From Hyphomicrobium sp. CS1BSMeth3 (GTDB taxonomy: Bacteria > Pseudomonadota > Alphaproteobacteria > Rhizobiales > Hyphomicrobiaceae), in assembly GCF_900117415.1 (NCBI RefSeq), contig NZ_FPEI01000005.1, forward strand, positions 248,001-312,000: a stretch of DNA of 64,000 bases, read 5' to 3'. This document shows positions 28,908 through 38,178 of the stretch, piece after piece. Position numbers and translations under genes: made by a program. Below the pieces are notes generated by a model that made no database searches, was not told the DNA's origin, and saw nothing but the letters and a program-made list of their open reading frames with translations. Position 1 is the first letter of the stretch. Every line of letters starts with the position of its first letter.

Positions 28908-29862
28908 GACGCGAGCCCTCGCTGCTCGTCGTGATCTCCCGGAAGACATCGTCGAGCTTGCCGCGCTCGACGAGCAGCTCCTCGACGACGATCGACTGGT
29001 CGCGGAGCAGCGCACCGACATCGGCGGCAATGCTCGCACCGGGCTTCGGCAGCGCCCTGAGGCGGATATGTCCGTTGATCGCCTCCGCGCGCTCGACCGA
29101 GGCCACACCGGCAAGCACGGCAAGTGCGGCAGCCAGCCGCTCGGCCTCGGCCGCCGCCACACGCACCGCGACGGCATTATGATAGTGCATCCGCCGCTGC
29201 AGATCCTCTGCGGTGCCGTCAGCGACAATGCGGCCGTGATCGATCACCACGGCGCGCGTGCAGACGGCCTCAACCTCTTCGAGAATGTGCGTCGAGACGA
29301 TGATGGCCTTGTCCTTGGCCATCTCAGTGATCAGGCCGCGCACATGGTGCTTCTGATTGGGATCGAGACCGTCGGTCGGCTCGTCCATGATCAGGACGGG
29401 CGGATCGTGGAGAATGGCCTGGGCAATGCCGACGCGGCGCTTGTAGCCTTTCGATAGGGTCTCGATGCGCTGCGTTGCGACGCTTTCTAGTCCCGTGCGC
29501 GCGAGCGCGGCATCGACATGCGCGAACTTGCTCGCGCCATCGAACCCGCGAATCTCGGCGATGAAGTTCAGGAACGAGCGGGGCGTCATGTCCCCGTAGG
29601 CCGGCGCACCTTCCGGCAGATAACCGAGCTTAACCTTGGCTTCCTTGGGGCGGTCGGCGACGCTGATCCCGCAGATCCGCGCCCGGCCCGTATCCGGCTC
29701 CAGAAAGCCGGTGAGCATCTTCATCGTGGTCGACTTGCCGGCACCGTTGGGCCCGAGGAAACCCAGCACCTCGCCTTTCTCGACCTTGAGCGAAATGTCC
29801 TCGACAGCCAGGATCGGGCCAAATGACTTCCTGAGACGGTCCGCCTCGACGAGTACTGCCAT
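28900..29862 (-). CDS. ABC transporter ATPase (GldA-like)
   Basis: 320 residues. Walker [10 protein letters not shown] near residue 38, signature LSKGYKRRVGIAQA, Walker B LIMDEPTDGLDP, then a C-terminal DUF4162-type domain ending in LLVERGKLDDVFREIT. It is the first gene of the minus-strand operon ATPase-permease-GldG-DUF4340, which probably ends before or at nadD. The conserved Cys-free nucleotide site looks intact. The transported substrate is unknown. Confidence 0.93.
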   Translation of the reverse strand: MAVLVEADRLRKSFGPILAVEDISLKVEKGEVLGFLGPNGAGKSTTMKMLTGFLEPDTGRARICGISVADRPKEAKVKLGYLPEGAPAYGDMTPRSFLNFIAEIRGFDGASKFAHVDAALARTGLESVATQRIETLSKGYKRRVGIAQAILHDPPVLIMDEPTDGLDPNQKHHVRGLITEMAKDKAIIVSTHILEEVEAVCTRAVVIDHGRIVADGTAEDLQRRMHYHNAVAVRVAAAEAERLAAALAVLAGVASVERAEAINGHIRLRALPKPGASIAADVGALLRDQSIVVEELLVERGKLDDVFREITTSSEGSRHA

Positions 29863-30504
29863 TCAACTCCCTCCTCGTCGCCGCAATTCTGGAGCAGCGC
29901 GCACTCGCGACCGAGTGTGCGTGAGGCCCCGCGGCGGTCTCATTGGTTAGCTGCGGAGTTAGGCGCTCTTTTTGGCACTGTCAAGGATCGACTGCCAGAC
30001 GTTCAATCTCACGCCTGCGTGTGCCAGCATCATGATGCAACCCTGACCGGTTGTAAGGACGACACGAAGCCGCGCACGGTAAACACTAGAGTTTTCCGCG
30101 CACATACAGAGAACGTGATTCGATTTGTGGCGGGCATGTCACGCACTGTTGTCAATAGCCATCGTGCCGTCCCGGCACGCTTGAGAGCCTCGCCATAGCT
30201 GTTGTACTTTGGGTCTCGATCGGCACGAGATGTTGGGCAGGAATGCCGTCAACCAATGTGCTGGACGGGGCGCCCTCGTATCGCAGCGCCCGTCGAGTAG
30301 CGTGGATGCCTGAGTAACTCCCGAGTCCGGGAAGGCATCGCCGTATAGCGTTTCCCTAGTTCCCGAGTTCGTAACCGCCCTGGCTTTTCCGTGGCGCCGT
30401 ACGCGTTTGCGTCCGTCTGCCGCCCGGTGCCTGCCAGGGCCGATGTGGCATCGCGTGCCTGCACGACGGCACCTTGCTGCGATTCTGCGCAGGAGAAAAG
30501 AAGT
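29863..30504. other. Intergenic/promoter region upstream of gcrA
   Basis: About 640 bp without a convincing gene, between the divergently transcribed GldA-like and gcrA genes. It holds three GANTC sites, the CcrM methylation target: GATTC 30117-30121, GAGTC 30323-30327 and GATTC 30481-30485. It also holds a 12-bp perfect palindrome GCATCATGATGC (30027-30038). No clear -35/-10 pair was found. Confidence 0.5.
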
Positions 30505-31053
30505 ATGGTCTGGAACGATGAGAGGGTCGAGCAGCTCAAGAAGCTCTGGGCTGACGGATTGAGCGCCAGCCAGATCGCCGCCCAGCTCGGCGAGGTGACC
30601 CGAAACGCGGTGATCGGAAAAGTGCACCGTCTCGGACTTGCCACCCGCGCCTCGAGCAACCGCACCAACAGCAGCCGCCTGCGCATGCGCCAGGCGCAAC
30701 CGCGCCGCACCGTTCAGCGCCAGCGTGTCGCCAATGTCGGCAACACCGCTTTCCGCCAGATGCTGGAGGCCGATCTCTCGCCGAGCCCGATGTCCATCAT
30801 CGAGGAGATCGAGATCCCCGTCGGCGAGCGCAAGACGCTTCAGCAGCTCACCGAGGGCATGTGCCGCTGGCCGATCGGCGACCCCCAGCAGGCCGACTTC
30901 CATTTCTGCGGCCGCAACAAGGTGACGGGCCTCCCCTATTGCGAGGCGCACGCCCGCCGCGCCTACCAGCCACCGCAGCCGCGCCGCCGCGATCGCGAGG
31001 TCAGCATTCCGACGCTGCCTGCCCTCTCGACCAAGGAGCCGGCCGGCACCTGA
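30505..31053 (+). CDS. gcrA: GcrA cell-cycle regulator
   Basis: 182 residues from the ATG at 30505 (AGGAGAAAAG upstream). The N-terminal DNA-binding domain WNDERVEQLKKLWADGLSASQIAAQLG...TRNAVIGKVHRLGL is the hallmark of GcrA, which binds near GANTC sites methylated by CcrM and recruits sigma70 RNA polymerase. A basic linker follows, then the C-terminal polymerase-binding domain with GMCRWPIGDP, FHFCGR and LPYCEAHARRAY. The gene is confined to Alphaproteobacteria, supporting the taxonomic call. A terminator follows directly. Confidence 0.95.
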   Translation: MVWNDERVEQLKKLWADGLSASQIAAQLGEVTRNAVIGKVHRLGLATRASSNRTNSSRLRMRQAQPRRTVQRQRVANVGNTAFRQMLEADLSPSPMSIIEEIEIPVGERKTLQQLTEGMCRWPIGDPQQADFHFCGRNKVTGLPYCEAHARRAYQPPQPRRRDREVSIPTLPALSTKEPAGT

Positions 31054-31084
31054 CGCCGCCCGCCAGGGAGAGACTTGCGGAATG

Positions 31085-31124
31085 AAAACCGCAGCCGCAC
31101 TGTGCCGGCTGCGGTTTTTCTTTT
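31085..31124 (+). terminator. Rho-independent terminator of gcrA
   Basis: A 13-bp stem AAAACCGCAGCCG/CGGCTGCGGTTTT around loop CACTGTGC, followed by a T-rich tract (TCTTTT). Located 31 bp after the gcrA stop. Confidence 0.92.
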
Positions 31125-31179
31125 GCGGTTCGGATTTCAGGATCCGCGACCGCGGTGATCAATGGGGAGCTGATCATCC

Positions 31180-32697
31180 ATGCCCGAGACAATCCTCGCT
31201 CTGGACCAAGGCACGACCTCCAGCCGCGCTTTGCTCTTCAACAGCGAGCTCAAAGTCATTGGCCTCGGCCAGGAGGAGCTGCCGCAGCACTATCCGGCCT
31301 CGGGATGGGTCGAGCATGACGCCGAGGACATCTGGCGCGGCACCATCGAGACCGCACGTACGGCCTTGAAGAAGGCCGATGTTGCGGCAGCGCGCGTCGC
31401 CGCCATCGGCATAACGAACCAGCGCGAGACGACCGTCGTCTGGGATTGGCGCACGGGAAAGCCCATCCACAAGGCCATCGTCTGGCAGGATCGGCGCACC
31501 GCCGATGTATGCGAGCGCATCAAGGGCGACGGCGTCGAAAGCCTGGTGAGCGAGCGCACGGGCCTCGTGCTCGATCCGTACTTCTCCGCGACCAAGATCG
31601 CGTGGCTGCTCGATCATGTGGAAGGCGCGCGTGCCGCCGCTGAGGCCGGTCACCTGCTCGCAGGCACGGTCGACAGCTTCCTCATCTGGCGATTGACGGG
31701 CGGCAAGGCCCATCTCACCGACGCGACCAACGCTTCGCGCACCTCCCTCTTCGATATCCGCAAGAACACGTGGGACGACGATCTCTGCCGCATTTTCCGC
31801 GTGCCGCGTGCGCTGCTGCCCGAGGTGCGCGACTGCGCCGCCGACTTCGGTGCGACGGACCCAGCGCTGCTCGGCGCGGCAATCCCGATCCGCGGCGTTG
31901 CCGGCGACCAGCAGTCGGCGCTCATCGGCCAGGGCTGTTTCACGCCCGGCATGATGAAGTCCACCTACGGCACCGGCTGTTTCGCCGTGCTCAATACCGG
32001 CAGCGAGCTGGTGCGCTCGAAGAACCGGCTGCTCTCGACAATCGGCTTTCGCCTCGATGGCGAGACCGCCTACGCACTCGAAGGCTCGATCTTCGTCGCG
32101 GGTGCGGCCGTGCAGTGGCTGCGCGATGGTCTCAAGGTGCTCAAATCCGCTGCTGAGACGGGGCCCATGGCGGCCGCGGCTGATGCCGAGCAGAACGTGT
32201 ACATGGTGCCGGGCTTCGTCGGCCTCGGCGCACCGCACTGGGAGCCGCGCGCACGCGGTGCCCTGTTCGGACTGACGCGCGCCACCGGCCCCGCCGAGCT
32301 CGCGCGCGCCGCGCTCGAGTCCGTCTGCTACCAGACCTGCGACCTGCTCAACGCCATGCGCGGCGACTGGCCGGCTTGTGCCAATGTGGTGCTGCGCGTG
32401 GATGGTGGCATGGTCGCCAGCGACTGGACCATGCAATTCCTCGCCGATGTGCTCGCAGCCCGCGTCGATCGGCCAACTATGCTCGAAACGACCGCCCTTG
32501 GCGCGGCGTGGCTCGCCGGACACAAGGCCGGCGTACTTCCCGATCGCGAAGGTTTCCAGAAATCCTGGCAGCTCGATCGCAGCTTCCTGCCGGCCATGGC
32601 GCCTGATGAACGCGCGCGACGCTATGCTGGCTGGCGCAGCGCCGTTGCGGCAACGCTGGCGCACGCAGCCGCCGAAACGGGCCGTCAATCTCCTTAG
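31180..32697 (+). CDS. glpK: Glycerol kinase
   Basis: Phosphorylates glycerol to glycerol-3-phosphate using ATP. 505 residues, full length. FGGY-family features: [13 protein letters not shown] at the start (ATP phosphate loop), [21 protein letters not shown], the catalytic-base region [13 protein letters not shown] (Asp in GDQ), [12 protein letters not shown] and RVDGGMVAS in the ATP-binding domain. No glpD, glpF or glp repressor is adjacent. The gene stands alone after the gcrA terminator. Confidence 0.96.
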   Translation: MPETILALDQGTTSSRALLFNSELKVIGLGQEELPQHYPASGWVEHDAEDIWRGTIETARTALKKADVAAARVAAIGITNQRETTVVWDWRTGKPIHKAIVWQDRRTADVCERIKGDGVESLVSERTGLVLDPYFSATKIAWLLDHVEGARAAAEAGHLLAGTVDSFLIWRLTGGKAHLTDATNASRTSLFDIRKNTWDDDLCRIFRVPRALLPEVRDCAADFGATDPALLGAAIPIRGVAGDQQSALIGQGCFTPGMMKSTYGTGCFAVLNTGSELVRSKNRLLSTIGFRLDGETAYALEGSIFVAGAAVQWLRDGLKVLKSAAETGPMAAAADAEQNVYMVPGFVGLGAPHWEPRARGALFGLTRATGPAELARAALESVCYQTCDLLNAMRGDWPACANVVLRVDGGMVASDWTMQFLADVLAARVDRPTMLETTALGAAWLAGHKAGVLPDREGFQKSWQLDRSFLPAMAPDERARRYAGWRSAVAATLAHAAAETGRQSP

Positions 32698-32906
32698 CTG
32701 TGTGTTCACGAGGGGTGACGCACGTTCACTTGTGCTTGAGTAGCGCTGTCAATCCACGGTTTCCGCCGTATCTTCACGCATAATGCTTGGCGCACGCCGC
32801 GCCCGTATCGGCGTTCCAGAGCTTTGGATGAGTAGCAGTTCGCGCTTCGGCAGCCGGCGCAAGGGGTGCAAGAAGAGGTCTGCCGCCGCACAGCGGAGCG
32901 ATCGGA

Positions 32907-33746
32907 ATGTCAGGCCCGTCCCGAATAGAAAGCAATCCGAAGGGATCGGTCTGCCGTGCTGCAGGAAGCCGCGGCCGACGTCGCCATTGGCTTGTCCTCG
33001 CGGTGCTGATCGCCGTCCCGTGCGCAATGTTCGCAATGGGCGGGCATGAGTTTCTGACTCTCAAGACCATCGGCCTCAACTACGAGGCCCTGCGCGCCTT
33101 CATCTCGGAAAACATCTCCACCGCACTCGCTCTCTACATGGCGGTCTACATATCGGTCGTTGCGTTCTCGCTGCCCTGCGCAACCGTGCTGACGCTGGCT
33201 GGCGGCCTGCTCTTCGGCTGGAAGATCGCAACACCCGTCACCTTGGTTGCAGCGACAGCCGGCGCCACGATCATTTTCCTGGTCGCGCGATCGTCCCTCG
33301 GCACGGTGATGGCCTCGCGCGTCGGGCCATGGCTCGAGCGACTGCGCGGCGGCTTCGCCGAAAATGCCCTGAGCTATCTTCTGTTCCTGCGGCTCATGCC
33401 GGCCTTCCCCTTTGTCGTCGTCAATTTGGCAGCAGCCGTGCTCGGCGTGCCATTGCGGACCTATGTGCTCGGGACGTTTGTCGGTATCATCCCAGCCACC
33501 ACCGCGTTCACAGTTGCCGGGGCGGGGCTCGGCAGCGTGATCAAGGCGCAGAACCGCAGCTATCACGCGTGCCTCGCCACCCAGCCGGTCAACCCGGACG
33601 TGGCGTGCCCGTACAGGATCGACACCAGTGCCCTTGTCACCAAGGAGCTGATCCTGGCGCTCGCGCTGCTCGGCATCGTCGCGCTGATCCCGGTGGCACT
33701 GAAGAAGTGGAGGGCGCGGGATGCAGAGGTCAAAGGCGGAATCTGA
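32907..33746 (+). CDS. TVP38/TMEM64 (VTT domain) membrane protein
   Basis: 279 residues with about five TM segments. The VTT/SNARE-associated region is clear: SLPCATVLTLAGGLLFGWKIATPVTLVAATAGATIIFLVARSSLG, then GGFAENALSYLLFLRLMPAFPFVVVNLAAAVLGVPLRTYVLGTFVGIIPATTAFT. These are DedA-related proteins suspected of lipid scrambling or transport. A basic 25-residue N-terminus precedes TM1. The 3' end overlaps the following flavin disulfide reductase by 26 bp. This gene pair is found together, sometimes fused, in other bacteria. Confidence 0.88.
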   Translation: MSGPSRIESNPKGSVCRAAGSRGRRRHWLVLAVLIAVPCAMFAMGGHEFLTLKTIGLNYEALRAFISENISTALALYMAVYISVVAFSLPCATVLTLAGGLLFGWKIATPVTLVAATAGATIIFLVARSSLGTVMASRVGPWLERLRGGFAENALSYLLFLRLMPAFPFVVVNLAAAVLGVPLRTYVLGTFVGIIPATTAFTVAGAGLGSVIKAQNRSYHACLATQPVNPDVACPYRIDTSALVTKELILALALLGIVALIPVALKKWRARDAEVKGGI

Positions 33747-35196
33747 GGAAGCCGGGCGCGCGCTCGGCCACGGCGGCACCATCAACGCGGACATCTGCAT
33801 CATTGGCGCGGGCTCGGGCGGACTTTCCGTCGCAGCATCGACCGTGCTGCTCGGGATGAAGGTCGTTCTCATCGAGAAGCATCTCATGGGCGGCGACTGC
33901 CTCAATACGGGCTGCGTTCCCTCCAAGGCACTGATCGCCGCGGCGCGGCGCGCCCACGATATGCGCACGGCCGGACAGTTCGGCATCACCGCCGTCGAAC
34001 CGCAGGTCGATGCGACGGCGGTCAACGATCACATCAAGTCCGTCATCGCAGGGATCGCGCGCAACGACTCCGTCGAGCGCTTCACCGGCATGGGCGTCGA
34101 GGTCATCCATGCTGCAGCCCGCTTCCGCGACAAGAGCACCGTCGAAGCCGGAGACACCCTGGTCAAGGCCTTCCGCTTCGTCATCGCCACCGGCTCGTCG
34201 CCGGACGTGCCGGCCATCCCGGGACTGGACAAGGTCCCCTACCTTACGAACGAGAGCATATTCGATCTTCGCCAGCCGGTCGGCCATCTTGTCGTCATCG
34301 GCGGAGGATCGGTCGGCATGGAGCTGGCGCAGGCCTACCTGCGGTTCGGCGCCCAGGTCACGGTGCTCGAAAGCCTGAAAGCCCTCGGCCGCGACGACCC
34401 CGAGCTTTCCGATGTCGTGCTCAAACACGTGCGCGCGGAAGGCCTCGTGGTTCGCGAGGGCGTGCGGGTCGAGCGCGTCTCCGGCTGGCCCGGTGCTGTG
34501 CAAGTGATGATCACGACACCCGAAGGCGTCGTCGAAACGGTCGAAGGGACGCACCTCCTTATTGCCGCAGGGCGCAGGCCCAATGTGCAGGATCTCAACC
34601 TGGAAGCGGCGGGCATCAAGTACGACAAGCGCGGCATCATGGTCAGCAGCGGCCTTGTGACATCCAACCGCAGGGTCTTCGCCATCGGCGATGTCATCGG
34701 CGGCCAGCAGTTCACCCATGTGGCCAATTACCACGCCGGCATCGTCTTCCGCCGAGCGCTGTTCCGCCTGCCGGCCAAAGTCCGCAACGAACTGATCCCC
34801 TGGGTGACGTTCACCGATCCCGAGCTGGCTCAGGTGGGCCTTACCGAGGACCAGGCCCGCCAGAAACACGGGACAATCCAGGTCTTCCGCTGGCCTTACC
34901 ACGAGAATGACCGTGCCCAGGCCGAGCGGGCGACGGAGGGCTTCGTGAAGGTCGTAACCGACCGCAAGGGGGCCATTCTCGGTGCCGGCATCGTCGGCCG
35001 GGAGGCCGGCGAGCTGATCCAAATCTGGTCGCTGGCCATCTCCCAGGGGCTGAAAATCACCGCCATGACCGAGTGGATCGCCCCCTATCCCACCCTTGGC
35101 GAGATCAGCAAGCGGGCGGCTATGGGCACCTATGCTCTAACTGCCGGAAAGCCCCTCGTGCGGAAGATGGTTGGGCTCTTGCGCAAGCTCGGCTAG
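33721..35196 (+). CDS. FAD-dependent pyridine nucleotide-disulfide oxidoreductase (MerA/Lpd-like)
   Basis: 491 residues. FAD-binding GAGSGG (29-34), redox disulfide GGDCLNTGCVPSK (Cys60 and Cys65), NAD-binding IGGGSVGMELAQ, second FAD motif FAIGDVIGG, and a dimerisation domain. At the C-terminus, PYPTLGE aligns with the HPTLSE of dihydrolipoyl dehydrogenase with Tyr in place of the catalytic His, as in mercuric-reductase-like enzymes, and there is no N-terminal metal-binding domain. Overlap with the VTT membrane gene implies that the two act together at the membrane. The substrate is unknown. Confidence 0.88.
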   Translation: MQRSKAESEEAGRALGHGGTINADICIIGAGSGGLSVAASTVLLGMKVVLIEKHLMGGDCLNTGCVPSKALIAAARRAHDMRTAGQFGITAVEPQVDATAVNDHIKSVIAGIARNDSVERFTGMGVEVIHAAARFRDKSTVEAGDTLVKAFRFVIATGSSPDVPAIPGLDKVPYLTNESIFDLRQPVGHLVVIGGGSVGMELAQAYLRFGAQVTVLESLKALGRDDPELSDVVLKHVRAEGLVVREGVRVERVSGWPGAVQVMITTPEGVVETVEGTHLLIAAGRRPNVQDLNLEAAGIKYDKRGIMVSSGLVTSNRRVFAIGDVIGGQQFTHVANYHAGIVFRRALFRLPAKVRNELIPWVTFTDPELAQVGLTEDQARQKHGTIQVFRWPYHENDRAQAERATEGFVKVVTDRKGAILGAGIVGREAGELIQIWSLAISQGLKITAMTEWIAPYPTLGEISKRAAMGTYALTAGKPLVRKMVGLLRKLG

Positions 35197-35368
35197 AATG
35201 TCCTGGGATTTCCTGCCTGTGGAGGAGGGAATTCGGTCCGGGAGACCACTGCGGGGCGGCTTCGCAGGCTAGCATGCTGCACGGGCTTGCAGCGCAGAAC
35301 GGCTCCCGAAGAGCTCGCCGGGACGGCACCGGCTTGAACCAAAGACCAGCACGCGCGAACGCGCCTGG

Positions 35369-36943
35369 GTGTCGAGCGCACGTCGGCGTGTGCTTTGCAA
35401 AACGGTCCAAGAAGGGACGCGAGGTTTGGACCAGAAGGTCGAGCATCCCGTGGACGTGGACATCGCGGTCCCGAGCCGGAGCCGTGCCGCAGCCGCGCGC
35501 GTCAAGTCTCGCCTTCAGAAACTCGGCCTTCCGGGCAAGCTGCTCATCCTCACCATTCTCTTCGTGATGCTGGCCGAAATCCTGATCTTCGTGCCCTCGG
35601 TCGCGAACTATCGCGTCAACTGGCTGACCGACCGCCTCCGCTCCGCGCAGCTCGCGTCGCTTGCTGCCGAGGCCTCTCCCCAAGGCGCCGTGCCTCAGGC
35701 CCTGCGTGACGAGCTGCTTCGCACCGCCCAGGTGCGCGCCGTGGCGCTCAAGCGCAATGACCAGCGCCAGCTCATTCTCGCCTCCGACCCGATGCCGGCG
35801 ATCGATGCGACGTACGACCTGTCGCCACAGGGACCGGACGGCATGATCTCGAGCTTCAGCCGGCGGGCGAGCCAGGTATGGGATGCCGTCGCGGTCCTGT
35901 TCTCCAACGGCGACCGCACGCTGCGCGTCATCGGCCTCCCGCACGAAGGCGCGGGCGTGCTGATCGAGGTCGTGCTGCCCGAGGCCCCGCTCAGGGCGGC
36001 CATGCTCAAGTTCGGCCTCAACATCCTCGTTCTGTCGATCATCATCTCGGTTATCACCGCGGCGCTCGTTTATTACGCACTCACCATGCTGCTCGTCCGC
36101 CCGATGCTGCGCCTCGCTTCCAACATGCAGCACTTCACGGAGCGCCCGGAGGATGCGAGCCGGATCATCTCCCCTTCCGAGCGCAAAGACGAGATCGGCA
36201 CTGCCGAGCGCGAGCTCGCCCACATGCAGTCCGAGTTGCATCATCTGCTCAATCAGAGGAGCCGCCTCGCGGCGCTTGGCCTCGCCGTGAGCAAGATCAA
36301 TCACGATCTGCGCAACCTGCTCGCCAATACGCAGCTTCTCTCCGACCGCCTGATGTCGAGCCCCGATCCGACCGTGCAGAGCTTTGCGCCGAAGCTCATT
36401 GCCTCCCTCGACCGCGCCATTGCCTTCTGCAACGACACGCTGCGCTTCGGTCGCGCCCAGGAGCCGGCACCGCGCCGCGAGCTCATTCCCTTGCGCTCGC
36501 TGGCCGAGGAGGTCGGCGATGGGCTCGGCTTGTCGCCGTCGACACGGGTCATGCTCGCTGTTGCGGTCGATGAGGCCGTCATCGTGGATGCGGACCGGGA
36601 CCAGCTCTATCGCGTGCTGTCCAACCTCGTGCGCAACTCGCTGCAGGCCATCGAGGCGCACCGCGGGGACGGTCCGGGCACGATCACCATTGCTGCGTGG
36701 CGCACGCCCCGCGCGACGCATATCCGGCTGAGCGACACCGGGCCGGGCGTGCCGGAGCGGGCGCGTGTCCACCTCTTCCAGGCCTTCCAGGGATCGGCAC
36801 GCAAGGGTGGCACCGGTCTTGGCCTCACCATCGCGCGCGAGCTCGTGGTCGCGCATGGTGGCGAGCTCCGCCTCGTCGACAACACGGCCGGGCGCGGCGC
36901 CGTCTTCGAGATCGAGCTCCCCGACCGCGGCAAGCCCGCCTGA
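35369..36943 (+). CDS. Sensor histidine kinase
   Basis: 524 residues from a GTG at 35369 (a TTG at 35426 is a possible alternative). TM1 about 57-77, periplasmic sensor domain 80-210, TM2 about 216-240, HAMP-like linker 241-295, dimerisation/phosphoacceptor helix with VSKINHDLRNLLAN (His312), and an HATPase domain with N-box VLSNLVRNSLQAIEAH, G1 SDTGPGVPE and G2 GGTGLGLTIA. It is intact and membrane-bound. No response regulator is adjacent, so it is an orphan kinase. Signal unknown. Confidence 0.9.
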   Translation: MSSARRRVLCKTVQEGTRGLDQKVEHPVDVDIAVPSRSRAAAARVKSRLQKLGLPGKLLILTILFVMLAEILIFVPSVANYRVNWLTDRLRSAQLASLAAEASPQGAVPQALRDELLRTAQVRAVALKRNDQRQLILASDPMPAIDATYDLSPQGPDGMISSFSRRASQVWDAVAVLFSNGDRTLRVIGLPHEGAGVLIEVVLPEAPLRAAMLKFGLNILVLSIIISVITAALVYYALTMLLVRPMLRLASNMQHFTERPEDASRIISPSERKDEIGTAERELAHMQSELHHLLNQRSRLAALGLAVSKINHDLRNLLANTQLLSDRLMSSPDPTVQSFAPKLIASLDRAIAFCNDTLRFGRAQEPAPRRELIPLRSLAEEVGDGLGLSPSTRVMLAVAVDEAVIVDADRDQLYRVLSNLVRNSLQAIEAHRGDGPGTITIAAWRTPRATHIRLSDTGPGVPERARVHLFQAFQGSARKGGTGLGLTIARELVVAHGGELRLVDNTAGRGAVFEIELPDRGKPA

Positions 36944-37247
36944 GCCAGCGGCCCTGCGCGAGACGCGCCCTGGTGTCCCGCTTCCGCGGGTTCGCCCCAT
37001 ATCGCTGCTGGCGTCCTGAACGAACTTCGGCGTCAAAGGGACACTGGAATCATAGCCTTGCTCGTGTGGTGCAGATCGAGAAGTTCGCTCCGTAGCGCGC
37101 CGCGGGATGCAGAGAATTTCTCGATCGTCACACTAGCCCCGCCGCGGCAACCATATTCAGAACGTATGCCTCGCTTCCGCCACCCGCTCCCACTAGCATC
37201 ACCCTGATTGCGGACGAGCGGCGCGGCGCCCCGTCCGCGGGCGGGGG
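36944..37247. other. Intergenic region upstream of bactofilin fusion
   Basis: 304 bp without a gene. A 9-bp inverted repeat GATCGAGAA...TTCTCGATC (37074-37082 and 37118-37126) is separated by 35 nt; it may fold as a long hairpin or mark a regulator site. Nothing else is seen. Confidence 0.35.
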
Positions 37248-37919
37248 ATGACATGGGAGAAGCTTGTGGCCGACAAACGCCGCGACGCCCTCATTCAGGG
37301 CGATACCATTATCAAGGGCACGATTCTCAACGCCGGCGCGATCGACGTTTATGGCTACGTCGAGGGCAACATCGCGGCGCAGAACTTGCGCGTCCATGAA
37401 GGGGGCCGGATCGCCGGGAAGCTCAAGGCCGACACGGCGGAGGTCCGCGGCACGCTGCAGGGCGAGGCCATCGTCAAGCGGCTGATCAAGATCACCAGCA
37501 CGGGCGTCGTCGAAGGCGACATCCGCTACGGCAGCATCTCGCTCGAAGCCGGTGGAGACCTCTCGGCCGAGCTGCGCAACATTCCGCCCGAGATCGCGGG
37601 CGATCTCGAGCTGGTGGTTTCGCGCGGCCAGTCCGTCGTCGTAACGGTGATGGACCTCATGGCGATCGACCCGGACCATGGCGCCGATGCCCTCACCTTT
37701 ACCGTGACGAGCCCGACAGGCGGCTGGGTCGCCATGTCCGACGCGCCGCGCGAAGCCGTGACGTCCTTCAAGCAGACTGACATCGAAGCCGGGCGCGTCC
37801 TGTTCGTGCACGATGGCTCGGCCGGCAATCGGGCGAGCTTCGACGTGGTGGTCGTGGACGGCGCCGGAGCTGCGTCCGGGGCTGCTCAGACGGTCAAGGT
37901 GGCGGTTCTGGCGAAGTAG
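37248..37919 (+). CDS. Bactofilin (polymer-forming cytoskeletal) domain fused to CSPG/cadherin-like repeat
   Basis: 223 residues. Residues about 14-108 form a bactofilin beta-helix: repeated six-residue-spaced strands (DTIIKGTILNAGAIDVYGYVEGNI, then VHEGGRIAGKLKADTAEVRGTLQGE). After a linker (LRNIPPEIAGDLELVVSRGQ), residues about 125-220 match a CSPG/NG2-type cadherin-like repeat (DADALTFTV-like strand, DIEAGRVLFVHDGS, ASFDVVVVDGAG). Bactofilins are cytoplasmic membrane-apposed filaments, while CSPG repeats normally occur in large secreted proteins, so the fusion is odd. No signal peptide is seen. The gene is upstream of tRNA-Phe. Confidence 0.8.
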   Translation: MTWEKLVADKRRDALIQGDTIIKGTILNAGAIDVYGYVEGNIAAQNLRVHEGGRIAGKLKADTAEVRGTLQGEAIVKRLIKITSTGVVEGDIRYGSISLEAGGDLSAELRNIPPEIAGDLELVVSRGQSVVVTVMDLMAIDPDHGADALTFTVTSPTGGWVAMSDAPREAVTSFKQTDIEAGRVLFVHDGSAGNRASFDVVVVDGAGAASGAAQTVKVAVLAK

Positions 37920-37998
37920 TGCTTGGGTGCTGGACAGCGTCCCGCTCAGCACCTATAAGGTCGCGGCTTGCGTGGGGCTTCGAGAGCTGCCGCGTTAC

Positions 37999-38074
37999 GC
38001 CCAGGTAGCTCAGTTGGTAGAGCATGCGACTGAAAATCGCAGTGTCGGTGGTTCGATTCCGCCCCTGGGCACCA
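37999..38074 (+). tRNA. tRNA-Phe(GAA), integration site of the downstream element
   Basis: A 76-nt cloverleaf: acceptor GCCCAGG/CCTGGGC, D-arm GCTCAGTTGGTAGAGC, anticodon stem TGCGA/TCGCA around CTGAAAA (anticodon GAA), T-arm GGTGGTTCGATTCCGCC, encoded CCA. Its 3' 47 nt are duplicated at 56640, so the gene is kept intact by the inserted element. Confidence 0.97.
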
Positions 38075-38075
38075 T
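38028..38075 (+). repeat. attL: 48-bp direct repeat (tRNA-Phe 3' end)
   Basis: Starts GACTGAAAATCGCAG and ends CTGGGCACCAT. It is identical over 48 bp to 56640-56687, and the sequences diverge on both sides. It includes the anticodon loop, T-arm, acceptor strand and CCA of the tRNA. Confidence 0.95.
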
Positions 38076-38124
38076 TGAAAATCCACAACAATTCGGACTG
38101 AGCGGTGACGGCGGAAAACGCCTT

Positions 38125-38144
38125 ATGGGATATCCATGGGTTAT
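38125..38144 (+). promoter_or_regulatory. Candidate integrase/Xis arm-type site, left end
   Basis: Two tandem 9-mers, ATGGGATAT and ATGGGTTAT, spaced 11 bp, lie 50 bp inside attL. The same 20-bp arrangement with two mismatches recurs in the same orientation at 56460-56479 beside the integrase start. Paired direct repeats inside both att arms are typical of tyrosine-integrase arm binding sites. Confidence 0.5.
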
Positions 38145-38178
38145 CGCCGACGCAAAGCCCCCTCTTGCTGCGACTCTT

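Noticed and set aside
29917-30198. Possible 93-residue protein upstream of gcrA
   Set aside because: No ribosome binding site, no motif, and composition unlike the surrounding genes.
35120-37036. A 638-codon minus-strand open frame
   Set aside because: Opposite the sensor kinase, which has complete H, N and G boxes.
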